Under the pieces are notes generated by a model. The model made no database searches. It worked only from the letters and a program-made list of their open reading frames with translations, and was not told where the DNA came from. From assembly GCA_916048095.2 (NCBI GenBank), contig OU696579.1, positions 2,852,001-2,916,000 on the forward strand: a stretch of 64,000 nt of DNA. Direction: 5' to 3'. Both the position numbers and the translations under genes were made by a program. Source of the stretch: Sacculina carcini. Its lineage: Eukaryota; Arthropoda; Thecostraca; Sacculinidae. Of this stretch, positions 1 to 10,319 are shown piece after piece. Position 1 is the stretch's first letter; each line of letters starts with the position of its first letter.

Positions 1-240
1 TCTATTTTTCAGACCTTTCCTTGTAGTGCCGTCCAATAAGGGAATAGCGCTCTATTTTCCGACTAGCTGGTCAATATTGTGAGAAGATATGGAATATTTT
101 ATGGATGAACTAAGAACTAGGTGGCGTATGTATATTTATTATACATATAGATATATTTATGCATGTTTATTCATTGTATATATGTTTACGTATGCATATT
201 TATTGTATATTTAGGTAACGTGTGTATATTTAAAAAAATA
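1..240. other. AT-rich flank, no gene seen
   Basis: A run of TATA- and TTTATTG-rich sequence with short imperfect repeats of a tgtatatttatt type. I see no coding region or element end. It lies just before the first recognisable LINE sequence. Confidence 0.5.
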
Positions 241-371
241 CACAAATACAGAGTGATTACTCTGTCTTGTCTGTGAGTCTTGTCCTTGTGTTCGCCGTGT
301 GTGGTTGTATTTTCGTTCGCTCCTTCGTGTTATCTGTGTGCCGATCTCGGCGTCTTTCTGCCCATTTTGCT

Positions 372-1649
372 ATGTCTACTCCACCCTCTGCAGCCAGCGA
401 GCCTGCGTGTAAGTGTGGTGAGCCGGTGGGGGATGCGTCTGTCATCGAGTGCGAGGGATGCGCCGGCATGTTTCACGTGTCGTGCGCCGCGCTGACCAAC
501 CCTGCGTATAACGCTATACGCAGGTACAAGCTTTTCTGGCTGTGTGCAGAGTGTAAGGAGGACTACCGCGCGTCCCGTCGCCCCTCACTCACCGTGGAGA
601 GAGTGTCTGCGCTGATCGACAGTCGACTGGAGACATTCCGCGCCTCTCCTTCGTGAAGCCAAGCCCGCCGACACCTGTGCGCCCTCAAACTCTGTCTCAG
701 AGCGCGACCAGCCCTTCACTCATCCATTCGCCCTAGTGCTGAAGAGTAAAGGAGCGGAGCCGGTGAAGGCAGAACTCGTGCTGCCGGCCCTTCGCACTGT
801 ACCGGTGGCCAAGTCTCGCCCAACAAAATCTGGCGGTATGGTGCTGCACTGCTCCACTGAAGCCTCAGCTAACATGGCAGCCAAGTCTCTGAACGAGCAC
901 TTGGCTGAAGAACTTCATGTGGCTGTCACAGGCAATTCTGCCTCTCGTCTCCCGCGAATCACTGTGACAAACATTCAACAAATGTCATCTGAGGAAGTCG
1001 TCAGCTCTTTGCGGCTGAAAAACTCTCATCTCGCCAACATCCCAGCGTCACAGATGAAACTGTTGTTCCTGACAAAGCCAAAAGACGGCCGCACCAATGC
1101 CGTACTCGTCGTGTCTTCGGACGTGCGCCAACTGATTCGTGTAGCTGGCAACAGTTTGTCGGGTTGTGCAGCTGCCCGGTCTACGATCGGTACTGGGTGA
1201 CTCGATGCTGGAAGTGCTCGGGTCTGGGCCACAAACCTGATCGCTGCCCATCAGCTACAGCAGTTTGCGGTTACTGCGCTGGTGCCCACCTGTCGTCAGC
1301 CTGCCCTGACAAGTCAAAGTGCTCAAGCAGAGCAAGTCAAAGAGCTCAAACTGCTGCCGTCATGGTAAACCTTCGGACCACTCTTCGTTTTCATCCTCCT
1401 GTTCCTCGTTCATTGCTGTGCAAAATCATCTCCGCCAACGCACTATTGTGTCTTCCTCACACTGTTATGAATTGTCTCCTGTCACCGCTTCTTCCTGACA
1501 ACCCAAGTCTGACTCTTCTCTTCCTAAAATACGTGTTTATGACTCTACAGCTATTGCTCAATCTTGTCATGCCTCACATCTGGTTTCCCTCGTATCCAAC
1601 AATTCTGCTATTCCCTATCTCACCCAATCTGCTAATATATCTTCCTTAG
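372..1649 (+). pseudogene. LINE ORF1: PHD finger and CCHC knuckles, frameshifted
   Basis: ORF1 protein of the CR1-like LINE, expected to bind element RNA. The likely start is the ATG at 372 (MSTPPSAASEPACKCGEP). A PHD-type finger follows (CKCG, ECEGC, FHVSC, WLCAEC, about residues 13-62). That frame ends at 656. A second stretch (736-1200) in another frame is RRM-like linker sequence. A third frame from about 1164 carries two knuckles: CWKCSGLGHKPDRC, then CGYCAGAHLSSAC. So there are at least two frameshifts, near 656-736 and 1160-1200, and the copy cannot make an intact ORF1. The PHD plus knuckle layout is as seen in some CR1-group ORF1 proteins. Confidence 0.7.
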
Positions 1650-1672
1650 CCGTCACTAATTGTATTTCCTCC

Positions 1673-1996
1673 TTGGTTGGCCTGCTCAATATTCGGTCTG
1701 TACGTAATAAAGCTAATTTTGTTTCTAATGTCATTCTCTATCACAACTTCTCACTCTTTTTTCTCACCGAGACCTGGCTTTTTGACAGCGACGTTTCATC
1801 GTTTTCCGCTCAACTTCCACTTTCATTTAACTTCTTGCATGTGTCTCGCGATCTCACATCTTCTCGAAAATCTTGCGGTGGTGGTGTTGGTGCTGTTTAT
1901 CACTGTTCTTTATCTTTATCACTTTTATCTACTCTACAACTTCCTTGTAGATCCTTTGAATACGCTGCATGCTCGCTTTTTTCCTTCACACTCTAA
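1673..1996 (+). pseudogene. LINE ORF2 start: AP endonuclease N-terminus
   Basis: The reading GLLNIRSVRNKANFVSN, followed by FFLTETWL, is the start of an apurinic/apyrimidinic-type endonuclease as found at the head of LINE ORF2. NIRS carries the usual Asn, and ETWL the metal-binding Glu. The domain continues after the inserted LTR element, from about 9420. The copy also has frame changes, so it is dead. Confidence 0.75.
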
Positions 1997-2011
1997 ATAA
2001 GGTATTCTATG

Positions 2012-2016
2012 GTTAT
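2012..2016. repeat. Left target-site duplication (gttat) of the LTR element
   Basis: The five bases gttat directly before the 5' LTR recur at 9414-9418 directly after the 3' LTR. This fixes both ends of the insertion within the host LINE. Confidence 0.85.
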
Positions 2017-2252
2017 TGTAGTGTCTATGGGGATCCATTATTGTCTCTCATATTGTTTGTTGCGTTTGTGCGGTTATTGAGACGATGACGTGTAACTGTT
2101 CAGCCAATCGGGTAACAGGGCGTAACAATTGCGAGGTCAAATGGTAAGTTCGATCGGGGTTGGATTTCAGTCTTTGGGTAGGTCTTGTGTCGTGTGTTTG
2201 TGTAATATAGTGTTGTTTTGTGCCACGCCTTTTTCCATATCCCGACGTTATA
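2017..2252 (+). repeat. 5' LTR
   Basis: Direct repeat partner of 6399-6488 plus 9266-9413. It starts TGTAGTGTCTATGG and ends CCCGACGTTATA. No clear promoter box was identified by eye. Confidence 0.9.
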
Positions 2253-2300
2253 TTTGGCGACGAGGTTTTTTCAATTTAGTTGGCTTATTCATAATCTAGT

Positions 2301-5300
2301 ATGAGTAACAACGGTATCCCACCACCGGACCAGTTCTTGCCTCGTCCAGGGAAGCCTCAGGTTCCATGGATCGAGTGGCTTGAAACTTTTGAGAATTACT
2401 TGGAGGCAGTGGGCGGCGACACGTACACGGATTCTCGTCGTCGTGCACTACTGATGCATTGCATTGGCGCCGAGGCTGTGCGCGCCTACAAGGCGTTGCC
2501 AACGGAAGCGAAGAGAGAAGGCGAATCCGAGACTGACAAGTTGAAGCGGCAGCTCACTCAACACTACGCTCCGAAAGTGAACGTGATCGCCGAGCGGTTT
2601 GCCTTTCAACAGCGACGCCAACGGGAGTCCGAGTCGACAGCAGATTTTGTCTCTGCTCTCCGCACTCTAGCGCTCAATTGTCAGTATGGTGCACTCACAG
2701 ACGAATTAGTGCGTGATCAGGTCGTCGGGTACACAGTGCACAAGCGCCTGCGGGAACGGTTTCTCCAGGAGCCAACGCTGACGCTGGACTCTCTTCTGCG
2801 AATAGCTGAGGCCTATGAGACTTCACGGGAGCATTCCTCCAAAATGACACGGGATACTTATAACGTCGGCGAAGTGAACGCGACCAGGAGCGTCAACAGA
2901 CAACACCATCAAACGAGCGGAGACGGTGTGGCTATTGAAAAAGGTCCGTCGTCCAGTAGCGAGAAATGCTCGTACTGCGGCCGCCATCACAAAACTCCGC
3001 GGATGGACTTCTGCCCTGCACGCAAAAGCACGTGCAACGCATGTGGACGGAACGGTCATTGGGCGGTGGTCTGCCGATCGAAAGGGAAATCAGCACGCGA
3101 CACAAAGGTGAGAGGAGTGACAATATTGTCGTGTCACGCGCCTAAAGACTCGAAAATGATGTGTGACGCAGTTGTTTCAGTCGATTCAGGCAAGACGGCG
3201 CGTCTCCAGCTGCAGGTCGACACCGGGGCCAGCGTGTCGGTGATCAGTCTTCCGCTGGCCAGGGCACATTTTAAGGGTACTGCTTTGATGCCGTCCGACA
3301 CACGACTGTTCGGAGTCGGCAAACAACAGCTCAATGTGATCGGCACAATGGCAGCGACGGTGACAGTGGAACAGCGCACAACGAATACCACGTTCTACGT
3401 CATCGACACAGCGTCGTCGGAGGGACTCCTTGGGTTGCCGGCGATAGCAGAGCTGGGCACGACGATTCGTCCGCGTGAAGGAACTCTGTCTCAGGTGGGT
3501 ACTGGACAAGACATTTGCCTCCCGGCTATCAGCGGATATCAGCATCGGATAATATTACGCCGCGATGCTGTACCAGTGCGATGTCCACTACGGCGTCTTC
3601 CTCTCTCTGTGAAAGAGGCAGTCTCAAATGAGCTCACCGAGCTTCAAAATGCCGGAGTCATCGAACCGATAGACACGTCTCCATGGGTCAGCCCAAGGGT
3701 GGTGGCACGGCGCAAAGATGGCCGCCTTCGGTTATGTGTTGACCTTCGCGGCCTGAACAACCAGATTGTGGCAGACGCGCACCCTCTGCCGACAATAACA
3801 GAGTTGCAGTCACAGTTGCAAGGGACGTTCCTCAGCCGTATTGACCTTCGCTCCGCATATCACCAGTTGAGTTTGACACCGGAATCACGTCCTCTTCCTG
3901 CTTTCATTACACACGAGGGACTTTTTCAGTTTTTGAGGGTACCGTTCGGCTTATCAGCTGGCGCGGCGTTCCAAAAGCTGCTTGACCGGCTGCTCCGCGG
4001 CATCAGAGGAGTTCAGCATTATCTGGACGACATTGTGGTTTCGGGACCCTCCCAGACTGAGCACGACAGTCGGCTGGACAAAGTGATGTCAGCATTGAAG
4101 AACGCCAACGTGACGATTAACCGTGAAAAGTCAGTGTTCTCGTGGAATGAGATAGACTTTTGCGGCTACCGCATCAACAAAGAAGGAATTTCGCCTCTCC
4201 AGAGCCATGTGGCGGCCATCACCAAAGCCCCAGCACCGTCATCGGCTAAAGAGCTCCACAGCTTCCTTGGACTGTGCGGATGGCTTGCACATTTTGTGCC
4301 GGGCTATATGATGACGGCTGCGCCATTGCTCTCTCTGCTCAAGAAAGACAAACCTTTTCACTGGGGAACGGTTGAAGCAACCGCCTTCCAGCGATTGAAG
4401 TCAGCAATTGCTTCCAGTCGGGCACTGCAACCGTTCGATTCGAAACTTGGAATTCTGGTGACGACGGATGCCAGCGAGCGTGGATTGGGCGCTATGTTAT
4501 CACAGCGGAACAACGCCGGAGAAGAACAAGTAGTCGCCTTCTGGAGTCAGAGGTTTTCAGAGGCCGAGAAGAAATACTCGGTGACCGAGCGCGAGACGCT
4601 GGCTGCGGTGCGCGCCATTGAGCATTGGAGGCTGTTCCTCTGGGGTCGCAGTTTCACACTACGAACCGACCACTCAGCTCTCCGCACAGTACTTTCATCT
4701 CGTTACAAGGGCAGAGCTGGTGCGCGCATCGCTCGTTGGCGCGCTCGCCTCATGGAGTACGCATTCTCTGTGACACATGTGCCAGGCTCCCAGCTGCCTG
4801 GAGCGGACGCTCTGTCTCGTCTGCCAGTGTGTGACCCGGCCGAGTCCGAAGACGAGGACGAGGTGAGCGCAACCATCGAAATAGACGAAGGAGTGGAACA
4901 TACCATCACTTTGGAACAAGTCGCCGCTGCTTCACGAAAAGACAAGCAGTTGATTGCCGTGCGGCACGCGCTCGCTAACGGATTTCCTGTTCGCGAGAAA
5001 GATTGTGACGAGCTCGCAAGGCCGTTTTTCCTCGTGAGACATGAGCTTGGCTTGTCTGATGATTTTGTTATTCGCAACGGCAACCAGATAGTGGTGCCAA
5101 CAGGGTTACGCGAGCTGTACGTCAAGGCAGCACATCAAGCCCACGACGGAGTGGTGAGGACTAAGCAGCTTCTCCGGAGTGTTGCTTGGTTCCCAGGAAT
5201 CGACAGATTGGTCGAACAATACGTCGGTCAGTGCGCACAGTGTCAGAGCGCCGATAAAGTGTTGGTGGGCAAGTGCAAGCCTGCACCGCTGACCAGCGTC

Positions 5301-6343
5301 CCGCTGCCGGAGAAATGCCGGTCAAAACTCGGCATGGATGTAGTTGGACCCATCAGCGTAGCTCAACCAGAATGCCGTTACGCCATCACGCTGACAGACT
5401 ACAGGTCTAAGTGCGCGGAGATCTGTCTGGTGCCTTCGGTCACAACAGAAACAGCGTTGGAGTTTCTCCGTGTTGTGTGGTCTCGCGAGGGATTCCCCGA
5501 CGAAATCGTCACCGACAACGGTACTCCGTTCACCAGCGCCGAGTTTGAGAAGTACCTGACGGTGAGAGGTGTCAAGCACAGGCGATCTTCACCCTATTGG
5601 CCGAGAGGAAATGCTGCAATAGAAAGATTCAACCGGACCTTTAAGTCTTGGATAGGCCAAGTGCCTGTGTCGGCACGGTTCGCGGATTTCATCAGGTCGC
5701 AGTTGGCGCACTACCGAAGCACACCGCACTGCAGCACGGGCGTGTCTCCTTCGGAGCTGCTTCACGGGAGAATCATGCGACTGGCGCTGCCCGTGATAGA
5801 CGACAGACCGACGAGAGATGATCCGGGCCAGCGTGTGTCGAAGCAACAACGACGGAATGCGGTTGTCTTCAACGCACGGAACGCGGTCCGAAAACCTGGG
5901 TTCCAGATTGCGTCTACGTCCGTCGGCACGGGCATGTGCCAAAGGGAGAGTCAACGTTCCGGGGTCCTCTTGTGGTGCAGAATCAAAACGGCCTCACGTC
6001 GTATCGGTTATCTGACGGATCGACACGTAACGCGGCCCATCTCGTGCCAGCAGCCAGCTGTTCGTCGTTCGAGAAGCCACCGCAGGAACAGGAGGACGAC
6101 GAGATTGAGTTGCTACCGCAGACGTCAGTACCCGTCGGCGACACTTCAGGCTCCACTATGGAAGAGCCGATCGCCGATGCAATGGCTCACCAAGAAGTCG
6201 AGTCGTCGGTAGACTACGGCGAGCCCGGCGAGATACGGCCGGCAGATGTCAATCGCAATTTAACGGAGCTGCCACCATCTCGAAGTGGCCGCCGTCGCTG
6301 GAGACCGGCTCGTGTTAACAAAGTCAGGCTTAGGGCGATATAA
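2301..6343 (+). CDS. Gag-pol coding region of the Ty3/Gypsy element
   Basis: Parts in order: Gag (about 2301-2950; PWIEWLETFENYLEAVGG), cysteine/histidine zinc knuckles (about 2965-3080; CSYCGRHH, CNACGRNGHWAVVC), aspartic protease (LQVDTGASVSVI at about 3211), reverse transcriptase (about 3560-4200; LCVDLRGLN, YLDDIVVSG), RNase H (about 4450-4830; TTDASERGLGAML), and integrase with an HHCC domain (HQAHDGVVRTKQLL, CAQCQ) and a DDE core (MDVVGP, VTDNGTPFTS, from about 5330). Gag and Pol share one frame, as in several Gypsy lineages. The order RT, RNase H, integrase fits Ty3/Gypsy and excludes Copia. Nearly whole, about one break; it is not a host gene. Confidence 0.9.
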
Positions 6344-6398
6344 TAAGCATGCATTGGGGTTTCGGCAAGTGTTACGTTCTGCTTTAAGGAGGGGAATA

Positions 6399-6488
6399 TG
6401 TAGTGTCTATGGTGATCCATTATTGTCTCTCATATTGCATTTGTTGCGTTTGTGCGGTTATTGAGACGATGACGTGTAACTGTTCAGC
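6399..6488 (+). repeat. 3' LTR, left part
   Basis: Begins TGTAGTGTCTATGG after a purine-rich tract and matches the first 90 bases of the 5' LTR. It ends at aactgttcagc, the duplicated target of the LINE that follows. Confidence 0.9.
6478..6488. repeat. Left TSD (aactgttcagc) of the I-group LINE
   Basis: The 11-bp sequence recurs at 9255-9265. In the uninterrupted 5' LTR it is present once, so the LINE entered here by target-primed integration. Confidence 0.85.
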
Positions 6489-9254
6489 TATGAGCTATGC
6501 CACTAAGCTAAGCTAGCCGAGCTAAGCTTAGCCGAGCTAAGCTTTTGCTGAGCTAAGCTATGCCACGTCTCACACTGCCATCTTCAGCCTTCCAAACTCC
6601 ATATCAACTGGCATATAATAACACGTTCACCAAGCATGAACTGACCAGTGCAATAGCCAAGTCCGGGCACACATCAGTTGGCCCAGACAATATTCACTAC
6701 GCATTTTTAAAACATGCTCCATCAGATTTTATCAACCGTATTTTATCATTTTTTAATCTCATCTGGACCTCACAGATATTTCCACCTTCCTGGAAAGAGA
6801 GTATCATTTCGCCAATCCTCAAAAGAGATAAACCAAAGAATACCCCTGCGTCATATAGACCAATCACACTCACAAGTTGCTTGGGCAAAACGATGGAGCG
6901 CATGGTGGCACATAGGCTCTCGTACCTGATGGAAACCCATCATATCATCGATGAGCACCAGAGTGCATTTCGCCCTGGTTGTGCCGCCATTGACCAAATT
7001 GTGCGTCTCGAAAACGACATCAGGCTGGGTTTTGGGGCCAGACAGTGCACACTGGTCGTGTATCTGGACCTCACCAATGCCTACGACAGTGTTTCCCCAG
7101 ATATTTTGCTCCACAAACTTCATCATATGGGTTTCAGAGGCCAATTGGCACAATATATCAGAAATTTTATCACAGGTACCAGGTGGTTTCAGGTGAGGCT
7201 GGGCAGTGTCCTCTCTGACTGGCATGCGTCAGCAAAGGGCCTGCCTCAGGGCAGCTGCTTATCTCCTCTTTTATTTAATTTAATGATCAATGACATGCTT
7301 GATCGCATACCGACGGGAGTCTCGTATTCGCTTTATGCTGATGACTGTGCTATATGGATCCGAGGTAGTGAGGTGTATGCATTGTATTCTATCATGCAAG
7401 AAGCTATAAACGGTCTGACACAATGGGCGAGCACAAATGGTCTCAGGTTTTCTGGAAGGAAGTCTGCCGCCGTAATGTATGCGATTGATAGTTTTCAAGA
7501 GGGTCCCATACTTACAGTGGCAGACGAAGAAATTCCTTACCAACAGTCGCATAAATTCCTCGGAGTTATTCTTGACAAGAGACTCAATATGCGGCTACAT
7601 GTGAGCCATTTGAAGACACAATGCGCCAAGAGACTGAATATAATGCGTGTTATCGCGGGCAATCGGTACGCGGGCGGAAGTACGTCGGTGCTCCAGAGCA
7701 TATACAAGACCCTCGTTTTGCCGGTCATTGACTACGGTGCGCAGGTCTACTCAGCGGCGAGTCCGTCAGTTTTACAACAGCTAGAGACCGTCCAGAACGA
7801 AGGTCTCAGAATCATTTCTGGGGCTTTCAGATCATCACCGGTCGGAGCTTTACGTGCATACACTGGTATCCCCGCTCTTGAAGTGAGGAGAAATAAAACT
7901 ATCCTGAGGTACGCTTTTAAAATACTCATTAGAAAAGGTCATTTTATCCGTCGAATTTTAAATTTTCATCCAATTCCATCTCATCAGCGCAGTCGGCGAC
8001 ATCGTGTATTTGCATCCACATTTTCGAGGCGAGCTTTAGCAAAATCGATTGAGATGAACGTTCCGATACCGAGTGAAAATCAAACTGAGGTACACCGTCC
8101 TCCTGCACCATGGCTCACACACATTCCCGTGACAACGTGCCTATGTCAGGAGAAATTGGGCGTACTCACAGACCTCGAAGTTCGTGATAGGTTCGCCGAG
8201 TTTTATCACCAAAACAAGGACTGGGTACACGTTTACACTGACGGGTCGAAGTGGCTAGACAGAGTAGGATGCGCGGTCATAGTGAAAAACGTGCCACCTG
8301 AGCACCAGCAAACTTTTCGCTATCGCCTGCCGTCCTACATCACTGTGTTTCACGGGGAACTGTATGCCATCTACAAAGCAGTTGAGTTTGCGAGCTTTCA
8401 ACATTACCCAAAGTTTTTTTTATCATATCAGATTCTAAGGCGGCACTTCAACATGTATCCAATCATTCATCACTCGATTTTATTCACCATCGAATTTTAG
8501 ACCTATATAGACAAATTGTGACGAGCGGCAAATCCTGTGTTTTTATGTGGGTGCCAGCTCACCGAGGAATCACTGGCAACGAATTAGCGGATGCAGAGGC
8601 TAAATTCGCTCTCGAGGAGATCACCATACAAAACTATCCTTTAAATAAGTCGATTACAGATGCCATCGTGGATAACCATATTCGGCAATTTGTCAAGACC
8701 CGCCGGCAGCAAGAACGGCATCAATACAAACTGGGCGAGGTCACCGATGACGTTGGTCCCTGGTCAGTGACAGCTGTTCTACCACGGAGAATAGAAGTAT
8801 TAATGGCCAGACTGCGTATAGGCCACTCACGGTTGACTCACGGGTTTTAATGGAAAGTACTCCACCGCCTCACTGTTCTCGATGTAATGCCGTTTTAACT
8901 ATCGACCATATACTTTTAGATTGCATTTGCTATGCCGAGAGTCGTAAGCCATTGCGCGAATACTGCCTCAATAAGAATATGTCATGGAATAGGGCGAGTT
9001 TGCTGAGTAGTAGCGATCCGCATTTGACCAAACATTTGGTTGAATACGTTTTTGTGACCGGTCTTGCCGAGGAACTGTGATGTGCTTTAAATCATTTGCT
9101 TTTCATATCCTAGTCATTTCCACCCATATTTTATCCTCTTTTTTTAAAATCTTGACGATTGACTTTTAACGACGATGTGACGCTGATCAGACTATTGTAG
9201 CGCAAAGTGGTCGGAATCGGCCGACGCGCTATACCAACAACACACACACACACA
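6489..9254 (+). mobile_element. I-group LINE (RT plus RNase H), 5'-truncated, inserted in the 3' LTR
   Basis: A 5'-truncated LINE with reverse transcriptase, RNase H and a C-terminal zinc finger, bounded by an 11-bp TSD. The first 70 bases are repeats of a gccgagctaagctt type and do not look like coding LINE sequence; they may be junction filler. The 3' end is short UTR sequence closing in a (CA)n tail at about 9239-9254. Because it sits in a young LTR it is younger still. Confidence 0.85.
6560..9080 (+). pseudogene. LINE ORF2: reverse transcriptase, RNase H, CCHC-like finger
   Basis: The frame from 6560 reads through an almost complete RT: SVGPDNIHYAFLK, YRPITLTSCLGKTMERM, LVVYLDLTNAYDSV, GLPQGSCLSPLLFNLMIND, SLYADDCAIWI and HKFLGVILDKRL. 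RNase H follows (VYTDGSKW, HGELYAIYKAVEF, then FMWVPAHRGITGNELADAEA in another frame at about 8545), then a finger HCSRCNAVLTIDHILLDC at about 8868. RT plus RNase H is typical of the I group. Two frame changes, near 8416-8423 and 8846-8849, both fall on T runs. The upstream endonuclease and ORF1 are absent. Confidence 0.85.
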
Positions 9255-9265
9255 AACTGTTCAGC
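9255..9265. repeat. Right TSD (aactgttcagc) of the I-group LINE
   Basis: Copy of 6478-6488 that follows the (CA)n tail. The LTR sequence resumes at 9266 with caatcggg. Confidence 0.85.
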
Positions 9266-9413
9266 CAATCGGGTAACAGGGCGTAACAATTGCGAGGTCA
9301 AATGGTAAGTTCGATCGGGGTTGGATTTCAGTCTTTGGGTAGGTCTTGTGTCGTGTGTTTGTGTAATATAGTGTTGTTTTGTGCCACGCCTATTTCCATA
9401 TCCCGACGTTATA
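9266..9413 (+). repeat. 3' LTR, right part
   Basis: Matches the last 148 bases of the 5' LTR and ends GACGTTATA, followed by the TSD gttat at 9414-9418. Confidence 0.9.
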
Positions 9414-10319
9414 GTTATATCGACACGATCACACTGGCACATCATCAGCATTTCTTTCTGAATTTGATACACTGCTATCTTTCTTCTCTGATAAATTCTC
9501 CCATAATTTCATTGTTCTAGGTGATCTTAATTTCTGGATTGACTCACCATCTCATGCGCATGATTTTCTAACTCTGCTCAATTCTTGGGATCTTTCCGTT
9601 ATGAACCGCGGTGCTACTCACTTATCCGGTCATACCCTCGACCTTGTGATCTGTACGCACTCCTCCAGACTGTTTCTCCTCGATAAATTCACTTACCCCC
9701 TTGATTCTCTCATATCTGATCATAGCCTCATCACATTTTGTCTTTCTCTTCCTTCACCTTTTAAGCCTTCTTCCGCATCACTGATGCTTCGTGATTACAA
9801 AAATATTGATCCTTTATTCTTTTGTCGTTTGGTTACCTCTATTCTGAATCCCTCAAACTATTTGTTCCTCCCACCACTCCTCCTCCCCAGGTTTATATCC
9901 GACTCTCTCCCTGATCAATGATCAAATCTTCCCTTTGCGCTTACATCACTTTCGCTCTAGATCTCCTCCTCCTCCCTGGTGGTCGTCTGATCTATCCCAC
10001 TTGCGTTCAGAATGCAGAGCCCGTGAGCGTTCTTGGCGGCGCTGTCGCTCTTCTTCATCATGATTCTCTTTCTGTAGTGCCCGCAAATTTTTTTTCTCTG
10101 TGGTTGCTTTGTCAAAATCAAATTTCTATCGTTCACAATTACGCCAACTCCAATCATCTCGCTCACGATGGATGACTCAGAGGAGCGACCAGAAATATAT
10201 TTCAGAGTATTTTTCTCTTGTAAAATTGCATCCTTGCAATCCAAATTAACCACTAGCACATTTCCTCTCCAATTTCCTCCTTGCCTTAGCACTGTTGCCT
10301 CTTTTTCCTCGATTGCTCC
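9414..10319 (+). mobile_element. CR1-like LINE, second segment (endonuclease end)
   Basis: Resumes the LINE interrupted at 2016. The reading VLGDLNFWIDSPSHAHDFL, then LDLVICTHSS and SDHSLITFCL, is the C-terminal half of an AP endonuclease (GDLN and SDH catalytic blocks). Linker sequence toward the RT follows. It runs into an unrelated Gypsy fragment at about 10320, where a zinc-knuckle reading starts. Several frame changes are present. Confidence 0.75.

Larger units (their letters stand above)
241..2016 (+). mobile_element. CR1-like LINE, first of three segments
   Basis: The 5' part of a non-LTR retrotransposon that continues at 9414 and 12373. It holds a short 5' UTR, an ORF1 with a PHD-type finger and zinc knuckles, and the start of an AP-type endonuclease. 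It stops at a 5-bp gttat that is repeated at 9414-9418, where the LTR element inserted. The CR1/L2 grouping rests on the YADDIQIY reverse transcriptase motif in the third segment and on the PHD-bearing ORF1, a feature of some CR1-group elements. The clade is inferred, not tested. Confidence 0.75.
2017..9413 (+). mobile_element. Ty3/Gypsy LTR retrotransposon, young, nearly whole
   Basis: A Ty3/Gypsy (Metaviridae) element with 236-238 bp LTRs that begin TGTAGTGTC and end GACGTTATA, a 5-bp TSD, a PBS-like TTTGGCGACGAGG after the 5' LTR, one long gag-pol coding region and a purine tract (aaggaggggaat) before the 3' LTR. Its 3' LTR is split by an I-group LINE. The LTRs differ at only about three or four positions, about 98-99% identity, so insertion was recent. 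The coding region looks nearly whole, with about one break. As a fossil it dates the CR1-like LINE it sits in as older and the I-group LINE within it as younger. Confidence 0.92.

Noticed and set aside
2301-6343. Host gene with 1300 codons
   Set aside because: Order of Gag, protease, RT, RNase H and integrase within LTRs shows an LTR element.
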